A program made the position numbers and the translations under genes. DNA of 9,927 nucleotides from Legionella genomosp. 1 (GTDB lineage: Bacteria > Pseudomonadota > Gammaproteobacteria > Legionellales > Legionellaceae): NCBI GenBank assembly GCA_945901145.1, contig CAMDJY010000038.1, forward strand, positions 1 through 9,927. The letters run 5' to 3'. This document shows positions 9,905 through 9,927 of this stretch, piece by piece. Numbering within the stretch: the stretch's first letter is position 1; each line of letters begins with the position of its first letter. Under the pieces are notes generated by a model. The model was not told the origin of the DNA. It ran no database searches and saw only the letters and a program-made list of their open reading frames with translations.

Positions 9905-9927
9905 ATGCTAAAACGCGATATTTCTAC
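9905..9927 (+). CDS. Start of a further gene of unknown product (partial, truncated at the right edge)
   Basis: After the second glycosyltransferase stop, an ATG at 9905 opens a frame that stays open to the window end (MLKRDIS, seven codons). AAGTGAG at 9890-9896 gives a weak ribosome site eight bases before it. The 13-base gap fits the tight packing of the operon. Nothing about function can be read from seven residues. By comparison with A-band and O9a loci, a third glycosyltransferase or a chain-terminating enzyme would be expected here. Confidence 0.4.

Overview
The window carries two divergent gene groups. It most likely comes from a gammaproteobacterium of the order Legionellales (Legionella, Coxiella, Rickettsiella, Aquicella and relatives). 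The main reason is the leftward pair dotD-dotC, two lipoproteins of the Dot/Icm type IVB secretion core complex, in the order known from Legionella dotDCB. The moderately AT-rich DNA fits this. I cannot name a genus from the sequence alone.

Left block (1-1167, minus strand): dotD is complete and overlaps dotC by 20 bases. dotC runs off the left edge and lacks roughly its last quarter. A 172-base intergenic region (1168-1339) then holds two plausible sigma70-type promoters facing away from each other, one for dotD and one for psd.

Right block (1340 to the right edge, plus strand): eight complete genes stand head to tail with gaps of at most 23 bases or with overlaps, and no terminator is visible. 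They are psd (phosphatidylserine decarboxylase), a GT4 glycosyltransferase, manC, wzm, wzt, gmd, rmd and a second GT4 glycosyltransferase. A further reading frame begins at 9905 and leaves the window.

Apart from psd, the right block reads as one pathway. ManC makes GDP-D-mannose. Gmd converts it to the 4-keto-6-deoxy intermediate, and Rmd reduces that, most likely to GDP-D-rhamnose. The two cytoplasmic GT-B enzymes would add D-mannose or D-rhamnose residues to a lipid-linked chain. Wzm/Wzt would export the finished chain across the inner membrane for ligation to lipid A-core. The gene content resembles the Pseudomonas aeruginosa A-band (common polysaccharide antigen, D-rhamnan) locus, in a different order. 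Wzt has a C-terminal extension of the carbohydrate-binding type, which suggests export of a chain with a modified non-reducing end. No capping enzyme lies inside the window.

I see no tRNA, rRNA, CRISPR array, insertion sequence or intrinsic terminator. The component families are all known. The noteworthy points are a D-rhamnan-type O-polysaccharide locus in a Dot/Icm bacterium, its position directly downstream of psd, and the divergent junction with the secretion-system genes.
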